Below are positions 36,230 to 48,915 of a stretch of 64,000 bases of DNA, one piece after another. Origin of the DNA: Vermamoeba vermiformis. Its lineage: Eukaryota > Tubulinea > Echinamoebida. The stretch spans positions 124,001 through 188,000 of the forward strand of contig JBEWZL010000244.1 of the NCBI GenBank assembly GCA_045837725.1, in the 5' to 3' direction. The notes beneath the pieces were generated by a model. It was not told the origin of the DNA, did no database searches, and worked only from the letters and a program-made list of their open reading frames with translations. Numbering within the stretch: the stretch's first letter is position 1; each line of letters starts with the position of its first letter. Position numbers and translations under genes: made by a program.

Positions 36230-39200
36230 TTATTCGTTCGTCATGTCCATAGTCGCTTTGGCTTGTTCAAGAAACTCAGTCATTTCTTGTTTCGAGCCTG
36301 GCAGTCCTATCCTGCGGAAATATAATAACGCAGTGCCGTACATCCACACAAATGGTTTGTCGTAGAGGAGTTGCAAGACTTCGAGTTGTTGCGAACTGAT
36401 TGACGAAGGGTTGATCGGCTTGGTATTGTCTTTTTCGACTCTGAATGCAACGTTCACCAATGCTTTGATCGTTGACAGACTTCCAGACAGCGTGCTAATT
36501 ATAGCACAAATGTTAGTGACATTATTATTTTAAGAGTGCGCTGCTTACTCTAACTTGTTGAAGCGTTGAATAATTAGCGGCAAGGCTTCGGATATTTTGA
36601 GCAGCGGTAACATGCCCATGGTGAGTGATGCTGCTTCATCGAAGGCCTAATCAAGGTCAGTTCAACAGATCTATTTGTGCACAACCTTACATAATAGGCT
36701 AGAGGAGCCTCGTCATTTATAGCGTGTGCGAATTGTTCAACGACAAATGCTGGAGGTTTTTGCTGTTGACCAAAGTATAGTCGAGCAATGCACGCAGCAG
36801 TGCAAAATTTGACAGCTGTCAATTGAGTTAAGAGGAGCATTAATAACGATAGCGAGCTGACTGACCTGCTTTGTTAGTGTCCTTTACCGCGTTCCACTTG
36901 TCCGTGAAGTACTTCAGACAGGTCTCGCGGTCCTCAACTTTGGGCAGAATGATGCCGAGTGAGAGCATCATGGCTGCTTCAGCTGGCACATCAGTCTCAA
37001 TATCGAGCTGTTGTTTCATGAGCGGCACTGTTTGAGCAGCCACGCGAGGCAACGTTGCTAACAAATTTGCAGCGCTTGCACGTATTACGCCTGCATCACG
37101 TTAGGAAATGAAATGTGCGCGAAGAGAGCGGATTGGACGTACCTTGCGAGCCATTGGTCAGTTGATTAATGATGATTGGCAGGCCTTTGATAATATTCTC
37201 TTCAATCTTGTGTTTGATCACGTGCTCTTCGTCATCTTTGTTCGGATAATCAACATCAACGTCAAAGCCGTTTTGCGACAAGAACACGCCATTCGCCCAA
37301 GTCACCAACAAGTCGCGACACAGAGTCAAAATGTCTGCCTTGCCTTGCACCAGCGAACACTCTAACATTTCAAGCAGGTAGGGCACGGCATAGGGACTGG
37401 CTGGACGCGTGAACGAGTGTCAGTAACAGGTCTCGGGTCACGTGTCAGTTGGCTCTACTTACCAGGGTAGACTGTGCCTTGGTGATAAATGTTCGAGTAC
37501 AATGCCTCTTGGGCACTGGCACGAGTGTCGCCGTCAAATGAAGCTAACATGCGCAATATGTTAGGCACATCAGTAGCTGGGCCATACGCGTGGTGAAGCT
37601 CGTGCCAAGGAATGTCATCGATGCCGTCAAATGTTGGAAGTCTTTTCGCGCCATCATCGCTCGTGTCGTCGATGAATTTTTGCAAAGATTCTTTCGTGGA
37701 GAGAATTTTTTTGGCCTCTAACATTTCAATGAACGTAGGTAATTTCCACACGTTGTCTAATTGAGCAAGATTTTTCAGCACTTTGACCGCATTGGCTGAC
37801 AAGTCAATAATTTTAACGCCCTCGATTAATTCTTCATTCATTGCGTATTTGAGGATAATATAGGCCCCGGCTAATAGATTCTTCGAGTTAGCTTTGTCCA
37901 GTGTTTCAAGGTTTGTCAATGCGCGTGATAAAAACAGATCACTGGCTGGCGGCAATATGCTAACAGAATTATCTGTGCAAATTGTTATTAAGACCATCGC
38001 ATGCACTTGAACGTACGTATGCTCTTTGAAAAGAGAATGAAGTCAGCCAACGGCGAGTCCCTAATATGACACGGTTAGTTATTGCAGCACTTCTAATGTC
38101 TCAATACACACGAATAATACGCTTCCATTTCAGTGGCGGTGAGCATGTAATCAGCCAAGATATTGATCATGTCAACGGGTGCCTGTGACAGACGTCAAAG
38201 TTGAGGTGTCAGTGTACCGGACAATAGTACAATCACATCAACGTACCTGATTGGCCAAATGTCTGGCTAAGAATATGGCCGAGACCAGTCGTGTGGCTGA
38301 GAGTGGTTCAGACAGTGCCAAGTTCTGTGCGAGCAGGTCACGCATCTGTTGCTTCAGTTCTTTTTCAATGAAACACGCTCGTTCCACAATGTGCGCAATA
38401 CCTAGTGCAAAGCAAGCCCTATCATGGACCACATGAGTCATAGTAATACTTGGCCATAGAGTGCTAGTATTACTTCGTAATGTCATCGGTGGACGCTTTC
38501 ATGGCTTCAGCGAGTGGTGGCAAGAAGAGCTTGTCTTGCGAACTCACCACGTGATAACGTACTGGCATCAGTCCGCAACAGCGCAGCATGTCCAAGTCAT
38601 CTATTGATGGAGTAAGTAATAATTGTTGATGGCTAAATGGATCTGAGTACCTTGAGCACTAGCAATGAGTTCGCCAATGAACTCAGTGCCTTTGTATAAG
38701 TTCTTTTCAGCCGTGGGGTGCCACTCAAATTTATTGGGATCTGATCGGATTTTGACGGCTTGGGCTGCTTTAATCAGCGCTATTGGAGAGTGGTAAGCGT
38801 AATCCTAAATAACTAAATTAATTAGAATTACCTTGAAACAATCGACCTTTCTTTGGCGACTCCCTCTTCTTGAGTATCGGCCAACAAAAATCAACGACTA
38901 ATCAAAGGGTTAGTTCGGATCCAGAGTTTGTCAACGGTCTGTACGAACTTGTAATTAAGAGATTAACGAGTAAAATCTCTTTCTCTCGATCGTTGTTCTT
39001 AACGAACTCTTCTTTGAGGGCGAAGAAAGGCTTCAAGAGGGCAACTCTCGCGTTGTCAAGTTCCTCGGCATTTACACTTGTCCACAGAATTTTCAAATAT
39101 TGTGGGACTAAATACCATTCGATGTCAGGTACTTGTTAGAGAATCGACTCATTTTTTGAATTTCTCTGATTATTTTTGATATTTTTAAATTTACCGCCAA

Positions 39201-39393
39201 ATTACTTTAACGAGACATGATTCAAAGTATAAAACAGCAATAAATGCACTTATTATGTACCTTCTTTAACCCATTCTCCGAGCCCAATAAACTGTTGCCA
39301 CAGTTCGTCGTTATTAATACTTTCCAGCGTGATTGGATCTTCCTTAGTGCCGTTGGTGGTACTATTGAAAGTTATTCTCGTAAACTCTGCCAT
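36230..39393 (-). CDS. HEAT-like alpha-solenoid protein of unknown function
   Basis: Starts at 39393 (MAEFTRITFNS) and ends at 36230. About a dozen exons encode roughly 800 residues, almost entirely amphipathic helix pairs. Examples are YAVPYLLEMLECSLVQGKAD, GVIRASAANLLATLPRVAAQ and PAEAAMMLSLGIILPK. PWHELHHAYGPATDVPNIL is typical of HEAT proteins found in protists and bacteria. No catalytic domain, signal peptide or membrane span is visible, so it is probably a cytosolic scaffold. Its 3' end faces the PDI-like gene 67 nt away. Its start is about 270 nt from the next, divergent gene. Confidence 0.7.
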
Positions 39394-39665
39394 TGTGCTT
39401 TGCAAACTGTTTTACTTACTGATTCAATTTTAATCAAGACTGAGTAAAGACTGGGGAGCGCATAAAAAAGTGAAATTTCGTAGATACAGATATAGTTTAT
39501 TTACAGTAAACCCCTGGGCGTAGAGGTGGTCTTGTACTGCCCAAAAGGGGTGGCCAATTCGACTGAGTTTATGGCCTAAAATTGCAAATTTGCAACTTTT
39601 CAGGGTTGTTTCACAACTTTCTGGCCTGCTTGATTTAAAATAATACAATTACAACTGAGGAACAC

Positions 39666-40323
39666 ATGGAGCAGTCCCCAGCCAAATACGTCCTTATATC
39701 TGCCGATGACATTCATTTTTCTGTTCAGCGTAAGTTCCCGCTTGCCTTACTTTTATTCCCAAATTAATGAAATGCAAATAGTTGCGAAGGGGGTATTGTC
39801 GCAACCAGCTGATTTGTGCATGAACGGATCAGATCGGAAATTTCTGCTTTCGATCATTGACCGCTTGTACAAAACTGCTTTCTTGGCGAAGACCGAAGCT
39901 GTAGCTACGGAAGAACAAGAGCACGAGATTCCGGAGCAGCATGTTTTGTTGACGAATTTGGATCGCTACAAACAAGTGATGGAATCGGATGCTGTCGCAA
40001 GTTTGCCCGAAGTATTTAAAATACGAGCATGGGCGCTGCTGATGGTTCTGAAGAAAGAAGACATTCTACTACCAGTGTTCGTCATGAGTTGTGATGCCCC
40101 TGAAGGCACCGAACCTAAAGTGGAAGACAGATGGTTGCAGGTCAGTTGGCCAAATAAGTTAATTTCAGCCAATTTGAACAGCGAGAGCGAATGGTGTTTG
40201 GCTCATAATACGAGCTTTTGGATGTTTTCTGAAGAAGAGCACGACGAGGCCTTGTCACTGCTTGTAATGCTCTTGAAAATGCCAACCCATAAATCAGAAG
40301 GTTGTGGTAGTCAAAATAAATAA
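39666..40323 (+). CDS. Unrecognised cytosolic protein (about 200 residues)
   Basis: Two exons (39666-39729 and 39782-40323). The first encodes EQSPAKYVLISADDIHFSVQ, and splicing gives SVQLAKGVLSQPADLCM. The protein is mixed alpha/beta with no signal peptide or membrane span. The central part is rich in acidic residues and helices (EVFKIRAWALLMVLKKEDIL). I do not recognise the family. Splice borders and composition support a real gene. Its stop is 35 nt from that of the convergent START-domain gene. Confidence 0.65.
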
Positions 40324-40358
40324 GAAGGGTTTATATTACAAGTCTCATAATAAATAAA

Positions 40359-43300
40359 TTAATCGTCTTCAACTTTTTCGCCGAGTTTCTCGTGTCGTTT
40401 TTGCGTGTCTTCGCGCTGCTGTTGTTTTTCTTCTTCTTTAATATTCTCCAAGTCTACGAGCCTATAATATTGACAAAGACCATCGAGCAGTTCTATTCTC
40501 TTGAATATACTGATTGCTTTCATCTTGGAACTTTGTGCACTCGATCCCTAAAGAAAAAATTTAAGATCCAAAGAACGGTGGTTGTATATATTGTATATGA
40601 CGAGAATACCTTATAATCGATCATTTCAACGAATCTGAAGTGCGTCCTATCATTATCAGGCTCCATAATTATCAGTTGGAAGTACAGATTCAGACGAGTG
40701 CCGGTCAATTTCAGTTCCGTTCTGCATGGAAGTTAGTTAAATTAGGTCTAGTGCTAGTACCTTATTTAATGCTACTTACTTTAAGTACGTAAGACTACGC
40801 GCAATGAATAAGACAGATCCGTTCGGGTATCGCAGTACACGAGTAGCAGCGACAATGTCTCTGTTGCGCTTGAAGTTCCAGTGCTCAGTTCTAAATTCAT
40901 CGAGCTGTTCGATCACCTTGCCCTCCATAAAGTTGTAGTTCCAGTTCGCGCGCCAACTCAGATCCATAATGAACGACAAAACTTTTTCGATTGGCGCTCC
41001 GATTGTAGTTTCAGCACGATAGGCCTATTGTTAAATATGTACCGTTAGTACGATCTATATATGGTAAATGAGTGGTCCTTACAATGACGTTTTTGGGCAA
41101 TTCTTTGAATTTCCTGCGACAAATGACGAGCCCTTGCTTATTTAACATAATCTTCCAATAACTTTCATTCGCGGGGTCAATATAGCCCAGAGTCGTAGTC
41201 AAGAAATGATTGCCTAAGAAGTTGAGGTACTCTGCACGCGTGAATTTGGTGTCTTCAGGTGAGTCAAGTGTTTTCGCTCGTTCACGCGTGGTGCTGGGAA
41301 CGTAATTGTTTTTCAATTCTTTTGCGGACTCTTTGTTCTCTTTGTCTTTCTTCTTGTTCTTGTCTTTGTCTTTGTCTTTGTCTTTGTCTTTGCTCTTCTT
41401 CGACTTTTTGTCATTCTCGGCTGACTCGTTGCTGTCGCTGCCAGTCTGTTCATTGTTCGTGGATTGGCTCGCAGTTTGTGCCTCAGTGACCAATGGTTTG
41501 GAGGGCAGAGATGGTTTGGACGGAACAATGACACGTGGTTCGCTGGCGTCGCCGTCTGTGACATCGGTCAGGGGCTGCTGTGGTGCTGTCATTGCCATCG
41601 TTGGAGGTCGTTTTGGTGGTGCTGTGAGTTGTGCCTTGGGTGCCACAACGCGAGGCTCGCTAATAGCTGTGTTGCCATCAACTGGAGTGGAAACTACGGT
41701 GGTTTGAGGACGTGACGGAGCAGTGGTTGGTTGAGCTTTAGGTGTTACAACACGTGGCTCAGATTCGACAGGCACGGGCTGTTTAGGAGCTTGTTTGGGC
41801 ACGACTGTTCGAGGCTCACTGCCGACAGGTTGTTTTGGCACTTGAGACTTGGGAACTACGACGCGTGGTTGGTTATTTCCAAGTGCTCCTTTGCCAGGTA
41901 CTGGTGCTGGACCTTTGGGTCTCATCATCTTTTTAGCTCCTGGCGATGCAACTTTGGGCTGTTGTGGCTCCGGTGGGGGTTGAGACACCTACCACTTGTT
42001 AGATCTTGACACGTGTCAAATTGCAAGCACTTACATTAGTCTCGGGCAGGGTCACAACTTGTTCAACTGGCTGATGCGAATGTTGGCTGATGTTCTCCGA
42101 GATATTGACCTCTTCATTATGCAACTGTTGATGTTCCATGCTGACTCGTTCCCGCTCAGCAGCCAGTGCGGCGAGTTGTGCCTTCAATTCCTCAGTACGT
42201 CGCATCTCTTCTTGCAGCAGCTTCTCTTCCTCGAGTGCTTGCTGTGCCGCAATTCGCTTTTGTTCAGCCAAGTACTGTTCGAGTTGAATACGTTCAGCTT
42301 CACGCTGTCTTTCTAGCTCGAGCAGTCTGCGCTCTTCTTCTAATCGTGCCAACTCTAATCGCTTGCGTTCCTCTTCCACTCGTTTCATCTCTTCAAACTT
42401 GCGTTGTTCTTCCAGTCGCTGTTGTTGCTCTTGTAATCGACGCAGTTCTTCAACTCTCAGTCGTTCCTCTTCGACTTTTCGTCGTTCTTCTTCGAGTCTT
42501 AAGGCCTCTAATCGTTTGAATTCTTCAAGTTTCTTTTGTTCCTCTTCGAGTCGCTTTATTTCTAACAGTCTCAACTCTTCAGCTTTTCTCATTTCTTCCA
42601 TCTTTGCCGCTTCTTGACGTTTTAATTCTTCACTGCGTCGCAGTTCTTCTTGTTTTCTTTTCTCCTCGTCATCCGACCGCACAGGACTAGTTCTAATGGG
42701 CGTCAGTACGACAATATAGATTGACTATATTTACCTTTGTGGTGATGTTTCCCGTGACCGCTGTTGGGCTTTTGCTTGATTTTTCAATTTGTACAATTCA
42801 CCTAGTGTTAGTGCACGTTTGCCACCAGGTTCTGGTGATGTTTGGGGCTCCTCATCAGGCTCTGTAATTACAATTTGTTGCGGCGGTTGAACAGAGGGCA
42901 GCTGTGCAGATTGATTGGGTGGTGGGCCTTGAGGTTGATTATTTACAAGGGGTTGCTTGGGTTGTGGTGGGTAGTTGGGTTGAACGGGCCCTGATTGATT
43001 GTAAGGAGTTGCATTGACTGGTACTGGTTGTGAATGAGGGCTATTGATAGGCGAGGGGTTGTTGTTGGTAGGTGTTGGATTGTGCTGGTTAGGGCTTAGT
43101 TGTGAGTTGGGTGCGGGTTGTTTTGGTGGTTGTATCTTTTTAGGACCAGCGCCCATTGGATTCTTCGGCGGTTGTTTAGGAAATTGTTTCGGTTGGCTCG
43201 GCAATAGCGGTGCACTTTCAGCGCGTGGATAATTTAAGTTCGAGCTGTCTCCTACGGCGTAATTTTGTTGCTGTGCCTTTGGTGGTAATGAAGGTGGCGC

Positions 43301-44355
43301 TGCAGCGATTGGCTGATATGTTTGCACCGGTTGTTGCACACCGTTGTATTGATTGAACTGCGGGTCATATTGCGGTGGACTAGTGATAATTTTGCTCTGT
43401 CTATTAATAGGCGGTGGTGCGAGGCCATTCGGTGAAGGTGCTACGTATTGTTTGTAGTTGTTGTAATTGATTGATTGGCCGTAATTTGTAGTTTGAGGTC
43501 GTGGTGGAGGAGCACTGTTTTGTTGCGGGTAATTGCTGATCACTGGTGGACCACCGCTCGTGTAATCATCGACTTCGACAACACCGCCTCCTGCGAGACG
43601 AATTATCTTTTTCTTTGGCTGTGCCGGTTGTACTTGAGGTGCATTATACGTATTAGCATATGATATCGGACCGCCTAAATATTGAGTTAATTTGGTTAAC
43701 AAAAGTATGAGGCATTCACGTACCAACAGTATGAGATCTGGATCTGCCATTGTCTACCTGATGAAGGCCTAAACTCGGCACATAATTGTTTGATTGTACA
43801 TTTCTAGTCCAAAGAGTCAATAAAAGGCGTTGTAAGTGATTATTTATGCTTACTTTGGAGGTAAAGGTGGCGGCAACTCGATTGTTTGAGTGAACACTGG
43901 GGTATCAGACTGATGAATATTAGCGATTATTGTAGTTGTTATTTTAAATACCAATCACTTACTTGTCCTCGGGCTGGCAGCGCAGGAGGAGCTAAAATAA
44001 TAAAATTAAAATTTGAATCTGATAGTTCACCAAGAAATCATCAAGAACATTATTTTTATAAACCCTGACTTGGAAATTAATGTATTTTGCAAATTGTCGA
44101 ATTAATGAATTGACGCACAAAAGGAATTTTAAAGCAGATCAAACAGGTTAAAATTTCGGACTGGTGCTCCAAGTAGAATTTCTTATTATAGTTAGCCGTG
44201 TGTATACCTGAATCGTCTAAACCATCATCATAATTTCTCTGAGTCTGTAATGCCCACCAATCATTAGCTGGATCTGCCCCGTTAGCGAAGTACTGCTGTT
44301 GGGCATAGAACTCGGGAGGTTTTGTTGCCCGATTGACCTGTGGTGGTTGACTCAT
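40359..44355 (-). CDS. START-domain protein with long proline/glutamine-rich and coiled-coil regions
   Basis: Starts MSQPPQVNRATKPPEF at 44355. Domains in order: a Pro/Gln/Asn-rich disordered region (about 43750-42780), then a long charged coiled coil of ERLRVEELRRLQEQQQ type (42682-42100). Five to six degenerate repeats of SEPRVVxPKxQ follow (41960-41480), then a KDKDKDKDK run. Last is a START lipid-binding domain (from LNFLGNHFL, through ESYWKIMLNKQGLVICRRKF and FIMDLSWRANWNYNF, to about 40520) with a basic/acidic tail. START domains carry sterols, phospholipids or ceramide. Here the domain is probably tethered to a scaffold by the coiled coil. No membrane span is seen. The KDK run corresponds to a 6-nt DNA repeat. 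Confidence 0.75.
41358..41391. repeat. Hexanucleotide microsatellite (TCTTTG)n within the START-domain gene
   Basis: About five to six tandem copies of TCTTTG on the plus strand encode the KDKDKDKDK stretch on the minus strand. It is likely length-variable and keeps frame because the unit is six bases. Confidence 0.85.
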
Positions 44356-44469
44356 AGAAAAGGGTTTAAAATTTGATCTGTTCGCAAAGATTTTGTTCTT
44401 CGAAAGGAACGAGATCTCCGCAAAATATCGCTGTGCATCGTTTGCTTATTAGGTCAACTGGGAAGTTTA

Positions 44470-47277
44470 TTAAGGAGTTGGGTCATCTGTTACTCGAGTT
44501 GCATCTGGAGACTTCCTAGGGGACACATTTTGTGGTGTCGTAATGTCAATCATTTTGATGAATCCTTCAACGTGTGGCGGAATATACAGCGTGTCAATCA
44601 ACGAGAATAACTTATTTTCATCGATGTCCTGACAGAACAGCGCGTTAGGGTCGATACGTACGAGAAATAATGAACAGTACCTGAGGCAGATGGCCCAAAA
44701 GATTAAGACACTCTTCAAAGGATCGCAACAGCAGGGTAGATTCAAAGTACTTCAGTATCGCTGTAAAAAGGACTGTTACTACCATATTAAAACGATGTAT
44801 GGATACCGAGCAAAAAAAAAGAAATTGGATTCGCAGGGTTTCGATCCCCGTACCTCCCGCATGCTAAGCGGACGTGCTACCAAGTGCACCACGAACCCGT
44901 TAGTTGTCCGAGCCGTTGAAAAAACAAGGTGTCACCCAGTTCGCACGCAGATAAGGTGTTTTTTGTTTACGCAGCTTACCTAACGCTGTAAAATGGATGA
45001 AAATCTCTCCTTCTATCAGATAACAGTCCCATACTCTGCTAGCGATTGGTGGCTTGAGTTGCTTGATGAACAGGGTGAGATACCTGTTATCGAGGCCGAA
45101 TTAGTCTGCGCGTTCACAGAGTGTTTGCTGACGTACCAATCCAGTAGATAATGTTCATTGGAGATGCCCAATGATCGAAAATGTCTGTAGAGTTGCGGTA
45201 GTTGTTCTGCAAACAAAATTTCGAAGATTCTGAAGTGTTTGGAAATCTGTGCTAGGTCGACGTGGTACATCGACGACAAGAAGTGCGAGTCGAGTAAGTT
45301 GTACAATACGATAAACGCATCAGCCTCTTGTAAGTACATGAGAAGCAATCCTGCAAGATAGGACATGCCTTGCACCTGTAGTGTTCGTGTGAGCGATTGC
45401 ATTTCGGCGGGTATTATACACTTACATAGCCTATGTCTGGCTTGGCGCGTGCAAGGGCAATGAGAACTGACATGATCTCGTCGTAGGACTTGCTGCTTGG
45501 TTCCTTAAAGACCGTCAGGTCACTGAACGTGCGAGGCAAATCTAAGTCGATAAAGGATTTCAACTCTGCAATTGTACGTTGCTGCTGTTGAATTAGTTGC
45601 TTCAGTTGTTCGTTATCCAATGTCAGGATCTTTTGACGAGGTGATTTCACTGTAATTTCAGGTACGGTTCCTTCGGGAACAGGCTGATGGGCATGATTAA
45701 CTCACATTCGAAGTAAAAATACAATCATTGTACCTGTGGGTTTTCTTCGGCCTTGGGCTCTTCGTCTTGCTTTTGTTTCAGTTCTAAAAGAAGTTTAATA
45801 GGGTTCTTCTCCAAGTGTACGGAGACGATGGCCTCTTGAACATTGTCTTCGGATCGCAGCTGTTTATAGAATTCGGGTGTGACGTTCAATTTGTTGCCAA
45901 CGATTTGACGCCACAAAATAGCTCTGAACTTGGCTGGAATTCCTCTTCGCCACAATGCCTTTGCATTCGGTTGTTCAGTCCATGAAGCATCGAGATTGCT
46001 GAACACTTCGTTGATCCATCGTTCTTCGTACGCTTTTTGCTCATACGAAGCGTTGGGTCTACAAAGAGATAAATAAGCGACTATTCTTACCGCATGACTA
46101 TGCTACGTACCTGTAATACGGAGTTTCGACCCAGTGATTGAATCGAGCGTAATAATCTTTGATTAAATGTGAGGCTGTAATCTCCAATGGGAATTCTAAG
46201 CCTTCTCGTTCTTCAGCGGGCAACACGTCAACTAAATCTTGAGCGATTCTGATCACGTGCTTCAACTTTTCATTGGCCATGTCAATCGACTTTCTCGCAG
46301 CAGTAACTTTGTATGACACGTGTTAATAATAAAACGCGAATAGTCATATTATGGCGTGCTTACTTTCCGTCAATTGAGTCTCGAAGGTTTGCATATTGTT
46401 CATCATTGTATTCACCGCGTTTAACATTTCATTAACAGTGTCTTCGGTGTCAAGAACTCTGTTCGTTAATTTGTCCTAATGACAGTTAGTCGGTGTTATA
46501 TACCCTAGTATCGTAGTAAAAGAAGCATTCTTGCAGCACGTACCTGTTTGCTAGCAACGTCCTGACTGAGTGCCTTCAATTTGTTTTGATAGTACAAAAA
46601 CATGGTCAATAATGGCTTCTCGCTCGGGCAGACTAACAATAGTTAATATTGCGCACGTAATAAATGTAATTATTGACGTACTAATGCCACCCCGATTTGG
46701 CAATGGTCTGCCGTTTGGAAATAGATGTTTTGTTTCTTTATTATAGACTAATGGGAGTGTCTATAAATTAAAGTAATTAATCACGGTATTATTCTATTGT
46801 TACGTACGATTTGAAGTGATTCGATAGCTTTCAATTCAGGTTCTGTTTGTTCAATCATTTTGGGAACATTTACCTATGGATTTAATTAATTAAGCACACT
46901 ACATGTATTAAATAATATTTGAGATAGTTAAATTATACAACACAGACAATATTTGACATTTTCCTTAATATTTGGATAATATCTTCTAATTGCAAGCAAT
47001 AATTACCGAAACAATGCCAGGGTCTTTCATATTTTTTTGTGCAAAATTATCTTTGGAATAAGACGTGTATTGCACGTCGGAAGTTAGCCAATCCTTAATT
47101 TTGGGATCGAGCTCATCTGGGATTCTCTGTTGTGGTTCATTTGTTATAACAGCTCCATTATTATTTTTTAATTGACCGTTTGGGTCAGTTGATTGTTGTT
47201 GTCGGCTTGGATCGTTACCCTAGATGAGATCATTAGCACTGCTTAAATTATTATTGAGCCCTAATAATTATTACCAT
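44470..47277 (-). CDS. TBC-domain RabGAP (TBC1D12/14-like)
   Basis: The first exon holds only the start codon (47277-47275). The intron follows at once and exon 2 begins GNDPSRQQQS, so Gly2 and Ser6 fit an N-myristoylation signal. After an N-terminal helical region comes the TBC domain: LWRRGIPAKFRAILWRQIVG, catalytic-arginine motif IDLDLPRTF and glutamine-finger motif GYVQGMSYLAG (split by an intron after GY). Then come SRVWDCYLIEGEIF, ALAILKYFESTLLLRSF and LPQDIDENKLFSLIDTLYIP. Both catalytic fingers are present, so it should be an active Rab GTPase activator. The 219-nt intron 44761-44979 contains a tRNA-Ala gene on the same strand. The substrate Rab is unknown. Confidence 0.85.
44812..44820 (-). 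terminator. RNA polymerase III terminator of tRNA-Ala
   Basis: A run of nine T on the minus strand, six bases after the tRNA 3' end. Confidence 0.8.
44827..44898 (-). tRNA. tRNA-Ala (anticodon AGC), inside an intron of the TBC gene
   Basis: A 72-nt cloverleaf read from 44898 to 44827. The acceptor arm is GGGTTCG/CGAATCC with the G3-U70 wobble pair that identifies alanine tRNAs. The D stem is GTGC/GCAC and the anticodon stem is TCCGC/GCGGG, with loop TTAGCAT giving AGC. The T arm is CGGGG/CCCTG with one G-U pair. It has no intron, and CCA is not encoded. A T9 stretch follows. It lies on the same strand as the TBC gene, within the intron 44761-44979, so Pol III and Pol II transcripts overlap. 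Identity is firm. Confidence 0.95.
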
Positions 47278-47421
47278 TGCTTCTATTGTCGTAAACAACA
47301 GTAAGCTAATGCAACAATGGCCCAAGCAAAAAAAGCAGATTTTTCTGCTGAGATTTCTGGGACGAACGAAGATCGTAAAAGTCGCGGTCGTTTATTTACA
47401 AAATAATTAAATAAGTAAAAA

Positions 47422-48796
47422 TTACATGACGTTGTACTTTCGTCTAATTTCTTCGCGGTCACTCTCGTACTGCATGACAGAGACGACAGCCATCATATTC
47501 TGCTTGTCGACTATCTTCGGGTACAAATTATTAATGGCTGCTTTTTGATCTTGCGCGTATTTGAACAGCTGCACAATAGCTCTGGCGTCATTAGCGCTCA
47601 ATTGGCCAATTGTGTTCAGACTTGCACCCAACACTTCTAGCTGCTTGGAGGCGAACTGTTCAGCGCGCACTCGATCGATCAACTGGCGCACAGCGGGGTC
47701 TACACGAACATTGTTAATAATGAGATACATTAAGACTATAATAAGCAGTACGTACCTTGTGGCATCTGTTGCATTTGACCACCTTGAGGAGGTTGTTGGA
47801 ACTGACCGCCCTGAGGACCTTGCTGTTGGAACTGTCCTTGTGGAGGTTGGCCAGACATCTGTTGTTGTGGCGGGTATCGCTGTTCGTACCCAGCCTGACC
47901 TTGTTGCGGGAATTGACCGCCTTGTTGTTGTTGGAACTGTCCTTGTTGAGGTGGCATTTGTTGCATTCCTGGACCTTGTTGTTGCATATTGCCTTGAGGG
48001 CCTTGCTGATATTGGCCCTGAGGAGGCATTTGTTGGTTGAATTGACCTTGTGGACCTTGTTGGAACTGGCCACGAGGAGGCTGTTGACCTTGTGGGCCTT
48101 GCTGGAACTGGCCGCCTTGTTGCTGGAACTGACCTTGAGGCATTTGTTGCTGCATGTTACCTTGAGGGCCTTGCTGATATTGGCCTTGTGGAGGCATTTG
48201 TTGCGTGGTGACTTGATATTGGCCAGTCGGGGCATTTTGAAAGCCACCTTGTTGTTGGAACTGTCCTTGCTGAGGCGGCATTTGCTGCATTCCTGGGCCT
48301 TGTTGGAATTGTTGCGGACCAGGGCCCATTGGTCTTGGGCCACTGGTGAAATTAGTCTGCATTCCGATCGGGACATTGGTGACGATTGGTGGTCCCTGCA
48401 TAATAATAACGATTAGAATATTATTAATTTATATACCATAGAGCGAGAGCACGCAAATACGACGCCAATTTCAAGATTCAGAATTTTTCAATAACAAAAT
48501 TTTTTGTAAGGCTTACAAAAATTAATAATACGCACTGGGTATTAATTATGCTACAGAAGACTTGATAGTGATTTTATCATCAGATTATAATTTGTAAAAT
48601 AGTGACATACAGTAATTGTGACGGGAGTCGCTGTTGTGACTACCATTGGAGGTCCTGTCATAATGCCCATGCCTAGGGGCTGAGGTGGAGGTCCATTAAT
48701 AATCATAGGAGGACCTGTCACCACCATGCCCGGGGGCAGCATTCCGGGTGGACCGTACATTGGATCTGGTTGTGGAGGAAATAAAAATGGATTCAT
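47422..48796 (-). CDS. Proline/glutamine-rich protein with C-terminal DUF4476-like domain
   Basis: Begins MNPFLFPPQPDPMYGPPG at 48796. The frame is open to 48892 with another ATG, but that extension is AT-rich and basic. Three exons. The middle exon (about 48396-47758) is a run of GQFQQ, GPQG and MPPQ repeats. The last exon encodes about 100 residues of helical domain (VRQLIDRVRAEQFASKQLEV, IVQLFKYAQDQKAAINNLYP, IVDKQNMMAVVSVM) matching the DUF4476 pattern. The function of that domain is unknown. The P/Q tract suggests a self-associating or adhesive protein. No signal peptide or membrane helix is seen. Confidence 0.75.
47760..48330 (-). repeat. Internal repeats encoding Gln/Pro/Gly-rich tract
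   Basis: Two near-identical blocks (about 47970-48036 and 48138-48206) encode GQYQQGPQGNMQQQ. Two more encode GMQQMPPQQGQFQQQ. They lie in a background of degenerate GQFQQ units, which points to local duplication by slippage or unequal exchange. Confidence 0.75.
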
Positions 48797-48915
48797 GGGA
48801 TGTTGTGTGGTAATATTAAAGAGTAAATGTTCAGTTTGAATTCGAGACACAGTCTTTTCTTTTTTGCGTTTCAACAAAATTTCAGGAATCACGTGCGGTC
48901 TCTTTATTTGGCAAA

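Noticed and set aside
41259-42617. Cysteine- and serine-rich plus-strand frames
   Set aside because: They are the complement of the lysine/glutamate-rich coiled coil and repeats of the START-domain gene.
47757-48416. Leucine-rich open frames on the plus strand and a lysine/asparagine/serine-rich frame on the minus strand
   Set aside because: They are shadows of the glutamine/proline repeat tract; the sense frame continues into the DUF4476-like exon.
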